Positions 1 through 6,995 of a stretch of DNA of 9,406 nucleotides are shown one piece after another. Position 1 is the stretch's first letter, and each line of letters begins with the position of its first letter. The notes under the pieces were generated by a model that saw only the letters and a list, made by a program, of their open reading frames with translations, was not told where the DNA came from and did not search any database. Source of the stretch: Bacillota bacterium (GTDB lineage: Bacteria > Bacillota > Clostridia > Christensenellales > Aristaeellaceae); NCBI GenBank assembly GCA_023458835.1, contig JAEWWY010000558.1:1-9406 (forward strand). Direction: 5' to 3'. A program made the translations under genes and the position numbers.

Positions 1-199
1 CCATGACCCTGCGCTCCAGCACATATTCCCTGGGTGTTTTCCCTGTCATGGCATGGAACAGACGGTGGAAATGATACTCCGAATAGCCTGAAACGGCGGA
101 CAGCGCCGCAAGGTTCAAATCCTCCGCAAGATGCCCGTCGATGTATGCATAAACCTTGTTCAGCCCGGAATACCAGCCCTCTGCGGCCCCAGTTTCCAC
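1..199 (-). CDS. AraC-family transcriptional regulator, N-terminal part (runs off left edge)
   Basis: The first 66 codons of a DNA-binding regulator are present; the rest lies beyond position 1. The fragment opens with a helix of the kind GLNKVYAYIDGHLAEDL (residues 12-28). The first AraC helix-turn-helix follows: LAALSAVSGYSEYHFHRLF (residues 30-48), then TGKTPREYVLERR (52-64), the usual connector to the second HTH. An HTH this close to the N-terminus is typical of AraC proteins that carry a C-terminal GyrI-like ligand-binding domain, but that half cannot be seen, so the effector is unknown. The start is GTG at 197-199. An in-frame stop lies at 254-256, no other ATG, GTG or TTG lies between, and AAAGGAG sits 8 bases upstream. 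The gene is co-oriented with the large operon but 211 bases past its end, so it may be independently expressed. Confidence 0.85.
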   Translation of the reverse strand, partial: METGAAEGWYSGLNKVYAYIDGHLAEDLNLAALSAVSGYSEYHFHRLFHAMTGKTPREYVLERRVM

Positions 200-207
200 A
201 CCATATT

Positions 208-214
208 CTCCTTT
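208..214 (-). promoter_or_regulatory. Ribosome binding site for the AraC-family gene
   Basis: AAAGGAG on the minus strand lies 8 bases before the GTG at 197-199. It decides the start, because an ATG at 202-204 is only 3 bases from this site and in a frame that ends after 14 codons. The GTG is the only start codon between the upstream in-frame stop and the HTH. Confidence 0.7.
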
Positions 215-322
215 AAGCGCATTTCGCCCGCGCCGGGCCGGCGGACAGCCCCATCAACGGCGCGGATGTATGTGCTCCATTCTCCATGCCACACGTCCGG
301 CTTGTACATTACCACCCCGCAG

Positions 323-351
323 CCGGGAGCGAATGAATGAGCCTGCTCCGG
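323..351. repeat. Imperfect inverted repeat in the intergenic gap
   Basis: CCGGGAGC (323-330) and GCTCCGG (345-351) pair with one bulged G around a 14-base spacer. No U-tract follows on either strand, so it does not look like an intrinsic terminator. It could be an operator or an RNA hairpin, or it could be chance in GC-rich sequence. It overlaps the possible decayed gene fragment. Confidence 0.3.
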
Positions 352-410
352 GGAGTGGATGCTTTCAGCATGACCGGCATCCTGAGAAGGGTAATAATAT
401 ATGGATTTGT

Positions 411-1115
411 TTATTGTGCCGGAAATGCCTTGAACCCGATCAGATCCCCTTGAAAGGTATACGTATCCCCCTCTTTGGCCATCAGGGTGCCCATCACGAT
501 GACCGCATCCCCCGGAAGAAACCGGGCTGTCCCCTCGGGATACGTATACGCTACGGTAACGGGCGGACGGGAAGCATTGATGCGCAGGGTGATGGACACG
601 CTCCGCGCGTCCGTATTCGCAACGGCCTCCACTGTGCCGCCTATGGAGCAGGGCGCGCCGGCCCTCAGGTCCGCAAGATCGCCATAGGTATAGGGCAGCA
701 GGCTTTTCTGGTTCCCACCCTTCGAGTAGGTCCCGATGCGCACCAGTGGAAAGGCCACCGGCTCGGCATCCGGGCTGAAAAGCACGGCCTGCATGAGGGG
801 GGTGATCTCCTCCCCGTCGCCGATGCGCATCTGCTGCTGAAATATCCTGACCGCTTTTTTCAGGGACTCGCTGAACTCCTGGGTGACCTCCCTGACGGGT
901 AGATATCCCAGCTCCTGCAAGCGCTGGGCCGTCAACTGGATCTGCTTGTCCGACATGGCGGCGGTATATGTTTTGGGATAGACGCTTTCTATTTCATGGA
1001 CGTATTTCTCCTGAAAATAGGCCGCCCGGCCGGTGTATTTTTCCCCGGCCGCGCAATGGCAGGCTGCCAGAAGGGCGGTCAGGAGTATCAGGAAAATCAC
1101 AGGAGCCTTGCGCAT
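411..1115 (-). CDS. Lipoprotein with peptidoglycan-binding and OB-like domains
   Basis: This 234-residue protein is predicted to be a surface lipoprotein. Basic residues (MRK), a hydrophobic stretch and the lipobox LAAC place the lipidated cysteine at residue 19. Residues about 57-115 match the PG_binding_1 pattern: QRLQELGYLPV, then SESLKKAVRIFQQQM, then I-PLMQAVLFSPDAEP. This three-helix fold binds cell-wall peptidoglycan. Residues about 150-230 are beta-rich (CSIGGTVEAV, VSITLRI, VTVAYTY, GDAVIVMGTL, TYTFQGDLIGF) and look like an OB or tRNA_anti-like barrel; that assignment comes from the strand pattern only. The ATG is supported by AAAGGAG 8 bases upstream. It is the last gene of the operon, 21 bases after the coiled-coil membrane protein. 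The likely job, by inference, is to tie the outer face of an envelope complex to the wall. No catalytic residues are evident. Confidence 0.88.
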   Translation of the reverse strand: MRKAPVIFLILLTALLAACHCAAGEKYTGRAAYFQEKYVHEIESVYPKTYTAAMSDKQIQLTAQRLQELGYLPVREVTQEFSESLKKAVRIFQQQMRIGDGEEITPLMQAVLFSPDAEPVAFPLVRIGTYSKGGNQKSLLPYTYGDLADLRAGAPCSIGGTVEAVANTDARSVSITLRINASRPPVTVAYTYPEGTARFLPGDAVIVMGTLMAKEGDTYTFQGDLIGFKAFPAQ

Positions 1116-1136
1116 GGTTTATTCTCCTTTCCAAAG

Positions 1137-1994
1137 TCAGTCCGCCGATACGGCCCCCTGCTTTTCCAGCACCCATTGCTTTCGTTCCTCCTGCCACAGG
1201 GCACAGGCCGGAGCCGTTACGCGGGTGATCCGCTGCCGGTCCTCCGCCTCCAGGCCGCGGAACGCCCGCTTGGGGATGCTGCCCTTGCCCAGCAGGTTGC
1301 TGTTGGGGAATACCCATATCCTGTTCTCCTGGCTCAGGCCCACATAATCACCCATATAGGCATTGTGGGAAAAGCAGTAGGGCTTGCTGCCGTCCAGCAC
1401 CTCGCCCTTCTCCTGCAGCCGCTTTATGTCCATGCCCGGGAACTCCCTGGCAAGATGGCGGTGGAATTCCCGGCCGGGCTTGCCCTCCGAAAGCAGGCGG
1501 TTCACCGCCTCGGTCACCTGGCCCACCTGCGCGTTTGCGGCCGGTGGTCCGGCGGGCGGGCGGCCGCCCCGGGGCCGCGCCTGCCCGGCATGCGTTTCAA
1601 GGGTGCTGCGGGTCTCCTGCACAGCCTGATGCAGCCGCGCCAAATGGGCCTGGTTTGCGCTTACCTGGTCGGACAGCCACCGCAGCTCACCTTGCTGGCG
1701 GTCACTCTGGGCCTCCAGCGCCAACAGCCGCTGACGCTGCTTTTTCCCCCGGCGCATAAGCACGGCAAGAAGTATAAGCACAAGTATGACCAAGGCCGCC
1801 AGGATACCGGCCGTCAGGTGGAGGGAGCGCAGCTCCATGTTCAGCGGCTCCCGGGCAGCTTCCGTTGCCAGGCGGAATGCCTCCGCCTGGGAAAGGCCGC
1901 CCGCTCCTTCCTGCGCGGGGAATGATCCCAGCCCCTCCGCCGGCAGGAGAAGGAAGAAGGGAAGCGGGCTTTGTATTCTCTTCATCACGCGCAA
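1137..1994 (-). CDS. Single-pass membrane protein with coiled coil and C-terminal beta domain
   Basis: The family is not recognised. Residues 4-28 look like a cleavable signal peptide (MKRIQ, then PFFLLL). A short probable exterior segment follows, then a strong membrane helix at about 60-80 (LTAGILAALVILVLILLAVL). The basic run RRGKKQRQR just after it points to a cytoplasmic C-terminus. Residues 84-136 are charged and helical with coiled-coil character. A Pro/Gly/Arg-rich linker (139-152) leads to a helical stretch and a compact aromatic C-terminal domain (about 203-285: FSHNAYMGDYVGLSQ, IWVFPN). TTG at 1992-1994 is chosen because AAAGGAG lies 7 bases upstream. The in-frame ATG at 1983-1985 would drop three residues and has only a GGAG 10 bases away; it remains possible. 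The gene begins 18 bases after the actin/Hsp70-like gene. By inference it is an anchor carrying cytosolic partners to the membrane. Confidence 0.85.
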   Translation of the reverse strand: MRVMKRIQSPLPFFLLLPAEGLGSFPAQEGAGGLSQAEAFRLATEAAREPLNMELRSLHLTAGILAALVILVLILLAVLMRRGKKQRQRLLALEAQSDRQQGELRWLSDQVSANQAHLARLHQAVQETRSTLETHAGQARPRGGRPPAGPPAANAQVGQVTEAVNRLLSEGKPGREFHRHLAREFPGMDIKRLQEKGEVLDGSKPYCFSHNAYMGDYVGLSQENRIWVFPNSNLLGKGSIPKRAFRGLEAEDRQRITRVTAPACALWQEERKQWVLEKQGAVSAD

Positions 1995-2001
1995 GCTCCA
2001 T

Positions 2002-2008
2002 CTCCTTT
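2002..2008 (-). promoter_or_regulatory. Ribosome binding site favouring a TTG start
   Basis: Minus-strand AAAGGAG lies inside the 18-base gap after the actin/Hsp70-like gene. It is 7 bases from TTG (1992-1994) but 16 bases from the nearby in-frame ATG (1983-1985), which is why the TTG was preferred. An out-of-frame ATG directly abuts the site and is unusable. Confidence 0.6.
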
Positions 2009-2012
2009 CGGC

Positions 2013-5000
2013 TCAGGAAAATGCATCCTGGCTGTCCGATTGCATCAGCAGCGTATTGATGACCCGGGCGAGTACGCCTGTCAGGGTATTGGGGCGGTCT
2101 CCGGAAGCGTCCGCCTTCAGGCCCCATATCTGCTCCTGCGTCCAGACCGCAAGGCGGGCAAGGGCCTCCTCTCCCGTGGGGACGCCCACCATCTGCCGGG
2201 GATAAACGGCCCGCACAAAGGAGAGGAAGGACTGGGCGTCGTTGCGGTCGTACAGGGTGAGCAGGGGGCTGTGCAGGTGGGCCTCATACAAGGCCTGCCA
2301 GAAATCGTTCAGGTATGCGCAGACCATGCCGCGCCCCTCCCTGCTGATAGCGTTGGATTCGGTCCAATCCAGCACCTGCCGGGCGGGGGATGCCTCCGGG
2401 GAAGAGGTGGGACCGGCCGGTGGAATGCCCGGATCGCCGCTTTTCTGGGACAGACCATAGGCCACCTCATGCTTGGCCATGATAGGCGGTATGATCTGAT
2501 GGACCGCAAGGGGCGCGGGCTCTCCCAGCGTGGCTTCGCAGCCCTTCAAAAAGACGAAGCGGAGCCTTTCGTCCATCCGGTTCCGGCTGCTGTCCGCCAG
2601 GGGGAACCGGATCAGCTCCAGCATTTTTGAGCCGTTGCCCGACAGGACGATGGAAAAGGGAAGGCGGTCCACCGCCTCAAAGCTCCCGGCCCGCAGAGCC
2701 TGACCCAGGAGCATGCCGGAAAAATGAAACAAAAGCATCATGTACAGCTCGATCATGAAGAAGTAGGATTGCAGCGGGCCTATGACCGCGTTGCTTTGGG
2801 CATGCTGCCCCATGGCGGCCACCACATGCTCGACGAACAGCGCCCATTTGGAAATCAGCCGGCGGCTTTCCTCATCCCGGGCGGCGGCGCCGCCCTCCGG
2901 CCAGCGGGCAAGCTGCCGGAGCTTTTCATGTAGCCAGCTTACGTAAGGGTCGGCGGAATTATCCATCAGTTGCCGGAACAGTTCCAGCCGCGGCATGCCC
3001 CCTGTCTGCGCGTTTCTGGTAACGGTCTGGCACAGCACAAAGTTGCCTGCCACCTCCGAAAGGGATGCCTCCGCGCTCAGGTTTTCCCCCTGCCACAGGG
3101 ACAGATCCACCGTGCCGCCCCCGATATCGATGCACAGAAAGCCCGCCTCGGGGGACACGCGTGTGAAATGCTGCTCCGCCATCTTGAGCACCATGGAATC
3201 GGAGGTGATAAAGCTGCCCAATGCCTCCGATTCAAAGTATGTGCGGATGGTATAGGCGAAGGCGGATTCATCCATGGCCGCAAAGCCGTCCAGGATATTT
3301 TTGAGGCTTCTGGTGAATTGAAGGCGCCGGGCCTCGTTCATGGAGCGGGGATAGGAGAAGCACCAATGGATGTTCCCCCTGCCGTCATGGCGGTAGGAGC
3401 TGAACAGGTACATCATCGTCATCTGCTCCAGGTAGGCCGATGCCCTGTCCCGCATGAGCTTCAGATCGCCCCACTTCAAATCCATCTGCAGGCTGTCCAG
3501 CACCGTGTCATGGATCGTGGCGACATTTTGGAAGAATGGAATATTGCTGCGTAAAAACGCCCGCTCGATCCCCTCCCCGTCCAGCCGCTCCACATGCTGA
3601 TAGATCATGGAAGGAAGGATCTCATACGCCGCGTCCGCGGACAGGGAAAGGAAATTCAAGGGATCGACCACCTCCACCGCCTGCTGGTAAAAGCCCGTTA
3701 CCTTCAAAAGGTTGTCCCGCAGCCTAAGAGGCCGGGGGGCGGCGGCGGTGTCTATGGCGGTGATCTCCCCGGTGCCTCCCGGCCTGCGCATCAGGTCCTG
3801 ATAGTACGCCATGGTATTGCTGGTGCCAAAATCCAGGCCGATGCAGCGGGGCTGCTGCGGCTTGGCGTGGCGGAGCACATCCCTGGGCCTGGGCAGCACC
3901 ATGCCGGCCTCCGCCCGCCGGTTCCCCTTCTTTTGCGTGACCAGGGCAAAGAGCGGGAACACCCCGGAAAGGGCCGCCTGGTCTGCGCACGCAAAGCTGG
4001 AACGAAGCACGTTAGGATCGGGGGAGGCAAGGGTGCCCTCGGGGAGGACGGCATGAAAGGACAAGGGGAGAGGCGGCTCCTCCGGCTGGTCCAATTGGGC
4101 GGCGTACAGATAATACCGCTTCCAGCGGCCCGTGTCATCCGCCGTGTCCGGCCAGACGGAGATAACCGGCACGATATGGCCCGTATCCACCACGTGGCTG
4201 CCCTGGTAGCACTTGACATAGGTCTTCCCCTCAAAGGAAAGGGTAAGCTGGTAGGCACCCCCCTCCTCGTCCGGGAGGAAGCGCACGCGCATCTGCTCCA
4301 GCAGGAACCGCTCCAGGGCACCAATCCCGGGCCCGATGGCCGCCGCCCCCTCCTCTGTTTGCAGATAGTTCCACCAGGAGGCGGCAAAGCCGCTTCCAAG
4401 GGGCAGCAGCATATAATGCTCCTCATCGCCTTCTATACGATAGCGGCCGATGGCCCCGGCAAAGTCGTCCTGTTCCCCGGACTTGCGCATCAGGTACAAA
4501 TCATCCGTCACCCAGGAGCGCAAAAGGGTCAAGGCCTCGCCGGCGTCAGAAGCATCCTCATCGGTTTCCGTAAGGTCCAAAAGCTCCCTGTTAACGGCCA
4601 CTTTCTCCAGGGGGATGATCTCGCTCCGCAGCTTAAGCATGCTTTCACGCACCGCCTCCCCCATAGCGGGATCGGCGCAGGTTTTGTGAAAGGCGCCCAG
4701 GCAGCGGTAGACAGCCAGGGCCCGGGCCTGATAGGCGGGCCTTGACAGGGTGGGGGCCGGATCGCCAAAGGCGCCGATACCTAAAGCTGATGAAAACTCA
4801 TACCAGGGCGGGGCATCCTTGAGCCGGCCCCGTATCTGTGCCGCCGGGCATATGCCTGTTACCATCCGGGAATGGGAAAAGGCCACCGGAATCCATTCCT
4901 CCACGTCGGGATCATCCAAGCGCCAGGAATACAGGGTGAAGCGGGTAACGGGCGGATGCTGCTCCCCGCAGCTTTTGGCCAGCGCCCGCAAAAAAGGCGG

Positions 5001-5399
5001 CTGCGTTTCATCCGCAAGGACTGCGTTCATGTCGTAGTCCTCCCGCAGGATATCCTCCCGGTCAGGCTGCAACAGCAGCGCGCTGAAGAGGCCGAACCAG
5101 CTTTTGCGAAGGTCCTGGGCATGGGCCCGGTAAGCCGCCTGCTCCCCCGGCGGCACCAGGGCAATATCCAGGAGCATGCCGCCCGCAAACTCCATGCCCT
5201 GGGCCAGCATATCCGGGGTAGCCTGGGTGCTGTAAAGCTGGTTAAAGGTCACCTGGATGCTCTTGTACACTTCAGACAATAGCTGCACCTGGCTGTTGCT
5301 GGCCTGCCACTGCCCGCCATTAGGCTCGCCCATGGTTTTATGGGCAAGGGGCGGCAGCATGGGAAGGCGCTGTATTTCCATCTTTTCTTCGTTGGACAT
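2013..5399 (-). CDS. Large actin/Hsp70-like ATPase with long N-terminal extension
   Basis: This is a 1128-residue cytosolic protein with no signal peptide. The actin/Hsp70-superfamily signatures occur in order: phosphate-1 IGLDFGTSNTMAYY (520-533, with D523 and G525-N528); phosphate-2 CIDIGGGTVDLSLW (756-769, with D758, G760-T763 and D765); and the adenosine motif SIVLSGNGSKMLELI (916-930). The ATPase core therefore spans roughly 515-985. About 515 residues precede it and are not recognised; they mix helical segments with a beta-rich stretch (about 385-450). After the core, a Pro/Ser-rich linker (about 988-1007) leads to a helical tail to 1128. This is not DnaK: there is no substrate-binding domain and the N-terminal half is foreign to it. 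The hydrophobic run near 880-898 is more likely a buried helix than a membrane span. AAGGAG lies 9 bases before the ATG. The gene starts 30 bases after the tubulin-like gene, which suggests joint action. ATP binding is well supported; polymer formation or chaperone activity is not shown. Confidence 0.9.
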   Translation of the reverse strand: MSNEEKMEIQRLPMLPPLAHKTMGEPNGGQWQASNSQVQLLSEVYKSIQVTFNQLYSTQATPDMLAQGMEFAGGMLLDIALVPPGEQAAYRAHAQDLRKSWFGLFSALLLQPDREDILREDYDMNAVLADETQPPFLRALAKSCGEQHPPVTRFTLYSWRLDDPDVEEWIPVAFSHSRMVTGICPAAQIRGRLKDAPPWYEFSSALGIGAFGDPAPTLSRPAYQARALAVYRCLGAFHKTCADPAMGEAVRESMLKLRSEIIPLEKVAVNRELLDLTETDEDASDAGEALTLLRSWVTDDLYLMRKSGEQDDFAGAIGRYRIEGDEEHYMLLPLGSGFAASWWNYLQTEEGAAAIGPGIGALERFLLEQMRVRFLPDEEGGAYQLTLSFEGKTYVKCYQGSHVVDTGHIVPVISVWPDTADDTGRWKRYYLYAAQLDQPEEPPLPLSFHAVLPEGTLASPDPNVLRSSFACADQAALSGVFPLFALVTQKKGNRRAEAGMVLPRPRDVLRHAKPQQPRCIGLDFGTSNTMAYYQDLMRRPGGTGEITAIDTAAAPRPLRLRDNLLKVTGFYQQAVEVVDPLNFLSLSADAAYEILPSMIYQHVERLDGEGIERAFLRSNIPFFQNVATIHDTVLDSLQMDLKWGDLKLMRDRASAYLEQMTMMYLFSSYRHDGRGNIHWCFSYPRSMNEARRLQFTRSLKNILDGFAAMDESAFAYTIRTYFESEALGSFITSDSMVLKMAEQHFTRVSPEAGFLCIDIGGGTVDLSLWQGENLSAEASLSEVAGNFVLCQTVTRNAQTGGMPRLELFRQLMDNSADPYVSWLHEKLRQLARWPEGGAAARDEESRRLISKWALFVEHVVAAMGQHAQSNAVIGPLQSYFFMIELYMMLLFHFSGMLLGQALRAGSFEAVDRLPFSIVLSGNGSKMLELIRFPLADSSRNRMDERLRFVFLKGCEATLGEPAPLAVHQIIPPIMAKHEVAYGLSQKSGDPGIPPAGPTSSPEASPARQVLDWTESNAISREGRGMVCAYLNDFWQALYEAHLHSPLLTLYDRNDAQSFLSFVRAVYPRQMVGVPTGEEALARLAVWTQEQIWGLKADASGDRPNTLTGVLARVINTLLMQSDSQDAFS

Positions 5400-5429
5400 C
5401 GTGTGCTGCTCCTTTCCTTTGCGGGCATG

Positions 5430-6959
5430 TCAGGCGCGCCGGCTCCTGCAAGCGCTGTAGAGCGTGTGCAGGAACAGGCCGCAATTGTCCGCCGGATCCT
5501 CGTACATTTCGGGCCTGTAATCGAAGGCCTGGTCCACCTGGTTGAGGATCTCGGGCTTGTCCCTGCCCGGCAGCGTTTGGAGGATGGGCTTCCACCGCCT
5601 GGTATATTGGGGGTCCTTGTCGCCGGAGGCGACCAGGGGCAGGCTATTGGGATGGATAAGCTCCTGGCGCAATACCTGCCGGCCGTCCAGGGACTGCTGC
5701 AGCCAGAGCAAAAAACCATGGGTCAACTGGTTCAGGGGCTGGAAATCCTCCGCCTCCCGGCCGGGTGCCTGCTTCAAGTAACCGGCCACCAGGTATTTGT
5801 AATAGTTTTTTACGTACTTGTCCCGGCCGGTAAGATAGCCGGTGATTTGGGGCTTGTAGTGGGATTGCCATATCAGGCTGAACAACAGCATCTGCTCTAT
5901 GTACGCGTCCAGGCCGGTCATGGAAAAATCCGGCCAGGAAAGGGGATACAGCCCGTCCCGGTCCTTTTCGCGGATCCACTTGACATAGGATTGGGGCGGG
6001 CGGAGCCGGGCCTCCGGCTGGGTGAAAAAACTGAAGGCGGCCAGGGCCGACTCCCACTCAGGAAGCATGGCGTCGTTTTTCTGGCCGCTTGAGCCCGCAT
6101 CCTGCTCCAGCACGGAAAAGAGCCCGGGCATGCCAAGCAGGTATAACTGGTCAAAAAGCCCCGTATCCGTTTCCTGATCTCCCGGGCTGCGCAGCCGGGC
6201 ATGCTCGTTATAGTATTCCAGGGCCCGCTTGCAGGCGGGCAGGAAGTCCTCCGCCTTGATCCGGCGCTCCGGCTGGCTTCTTTGAATATCCTTGACAAAG
6301 GAAAAGTACGGCAGCATCAGCAGCCCGCCCAGTGTGGCGTTTTTGCGCAGGTGCTTATCCTGGCCGAGCCATTCCGAAAGGTCATAGGCGATAGCCGGCA
6401 GGGCGGACGCCCCCGTGCCCCCGAAGACGGAGCCCACCAGCAGGATGCGCACCGGTCCCACCGCCAGGTCCTGGCGGATCTGCTCCTTCATGGCCGCGTA
6501 GGCGTTGCCCCGGTCGGCAAGCAGGATGGCCCGCATGGCGGCGGCGCCTATGGCCGGCCTGGCAAAAAAGCCCAGGTTACTGATGATCTCGCTCGAATCC
6601 TCCCGCCTGTACAGCGCGTCCATCACCCGCTGGGAGGCGGGATCGCCCCCGTTGAGCTGGCTTAAGCGAAAGGTGCTTTCACTGCCCATAGTGATGACCC
6701 AGGTGGCGGCGGACAGGTCATTATTCAGGAACGGGCTGGCTTTTTCCCCGAGCCGGCCGCGGCAAAACTGCCGGCGCAAGGCCTGGTACTGGCCATAGAC
6801 CTGCTGGGCCCTGACAAAATTGCCGTTGCCCTGGTCTGAATCGCACAGGAGCACATAGGTCTGCCCCTCACAGGCAATGGCGCCGCAGGCGCTGAGGTAC
6901 GCGAAGGCCTCGGCGCAGCGGGCGCCTGTCCCCCCCAGAAACAGCACGTAATTGCTCAT
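5430..6959 (-). CDS. Tubulin-like (Tubulin_2-type) GTPase homologue
   Basis: This is a 509-residue cytosolic protein. Its N-terminus YVLFLGGTGARCAEAF (4-19) has the strand-then-glycine-loop form of the tubulin/FtsZ nucleotide site. A second strand ends in LLCDSD (37-42). LLVGSVFGGTGAS (173-185) matches the GGGTGS/T phosphate loop that marks tubulins and FtsZ, with the first glycine replaced by phenylalanine. The arrangement fits the bacterial tubulin-like family known in Pfam as Tubulin_2 rather than cell-division FtsZ. It is longer, it carries an unrelated C-terminal half (about 260-509), and no clear T7 catalytic loop (N-x-D-x-x-E/D) is seen. GTP binding is likely; GTPase activity and filament formation are uncertain. 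The Shine-Dalgarno sequence before the ATG is weak (AAGGCGG/GGAAG). It sits between the four-helix membrane protein and the actin/Hsp70-like gene in the operon. Confidence 0.85.
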   Translation of the reverse strand: MSNYVLFLGGTGARCAEAFAYLSACGAIACEGQTYVLLCDSDQGNGNFVRAQQVYGQYQALRRQFCRGRLGEKASPFLNNDLSAATWVITMGSESTFRLSQLNGGDPASQRVMDALYRREDSSEIISNLGFFARPAIGAAAMRAILLADRGNAYAAMKEQIRQDLAVGPVRILLVGSVFGGTGASALPAIAYDLSEWLGQDKHLRKNATLGGLLMLPYFSFVKDIQRSQPERRIKAEDFLPACKRALEYYNEHARLRSPGDQETDTGLFDQLYLLGMPGLFSVLEQDAGSSGQKNDAMLPEWESALAAFSFFTQPEARLRPPQSYVKWIREKDRDGLYPLSWPDFSMTGLDAYIEQMLLFSLIWQSHYKPQITGYLTGRDKYVKNYYKYLVAGYLKQAPGREAEDFQPLNQLTHGFLLWLQQSLDGRQVLRQELIHPNSLPLVASGDKDPQYTRRWKPILQTLPGRDKPEILNQVDQAFDYRPEMYEDPADNCGLFLHTLYSACRSRRA

Positions 6960-6995
6960 GATATCTTCCGCCTTTCCGACAGGACAGCCCGCGGG

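Larger units (their letters stand above)
160..363 (-). pseudogene. Possible decayed gene fragment with an HSFAPGC-VVMYKP segment
   Basis: A minus-strand reading frame with no recognisable start crosses the gap between the operon and the AraC gene and ends at a TGA at 160-162, overlapping the first 40 bases of the AraC gene out of frame. Between about 339 and 295 it reads HSFAPGCGVVMYKPD. From memory this resembles the N-terminus of small cysteine-rich Fe-S oxidoreductase-like proteins of Clostridia (FAPGC followed by a YKP triplet). The rest of the frame (WHGEWSTYIRAVDGAVRR and onward) is not recognisable. No ATG precedes the motif in frame; the first ATG is at 307-309, inside the motif, and has no good ribosome binding site. 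It is either a remnant of a truncated gene or a chance open frame in GC-rich DNA. The call rests on one recalled motif, so confidence is low. Confidence 0.2.
200..410. other. Intergenic gap between the operon and the AraC gene
   Basis: This is the only sizeable non-coding stretch in the window. Just after the operon's last stop codon (about 385-415) the DNA is unusually AT-rich, including ATTATTA and ATATAT runs. A minus-strand TATATT could serve as a -10 box for the AraC gene, but no convincing -35 element is spaced from it. No hairpin followed by a T-run is visible in the minus direction, so a rho-independent terminator for the operon cannot be called. The gap also holds the inverted repeat and the possible gene fragment listed separately. 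Confidence 0.5.

Noticed and set aside
156..1925. Plus-strand open frames of 248 and 309 codons (156-902 and 996-1925)
   Set aside because: They lie opposite the two minus-strand envelope genes, whose signal peptides, membrane helix and peptidoglycan-binding motif are clear. The plus-strand products have no motif and no convincing ribosome binding site was seen.
1702..2127. A 141-codon minus-strand frame overlapping the coiled-coil and actin/Hsp70-like genes
   Set aside because: It is Pro/Gly/Arg-rich out-of-frame translation, without a spaced ribosome binding site at its start.
3594..4745. A 383-codon open frame on the plus strand opposite the actin/Hsp70-like gene
   Set aside because: Its product shows no recognisable motif, and the minus-strand gene over the same bases has three ordered ATPase signatures and a good ribosome binding site. 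Long antisense frames are expected in GC-rich coding DNA.
6293..6298. TTGACA on the plus strand, a possible -35 box
   Set aside because: It is inside the tubulin-like coding sequence on the opposite strand, and no -10 box lies 16-18 bases downstream.
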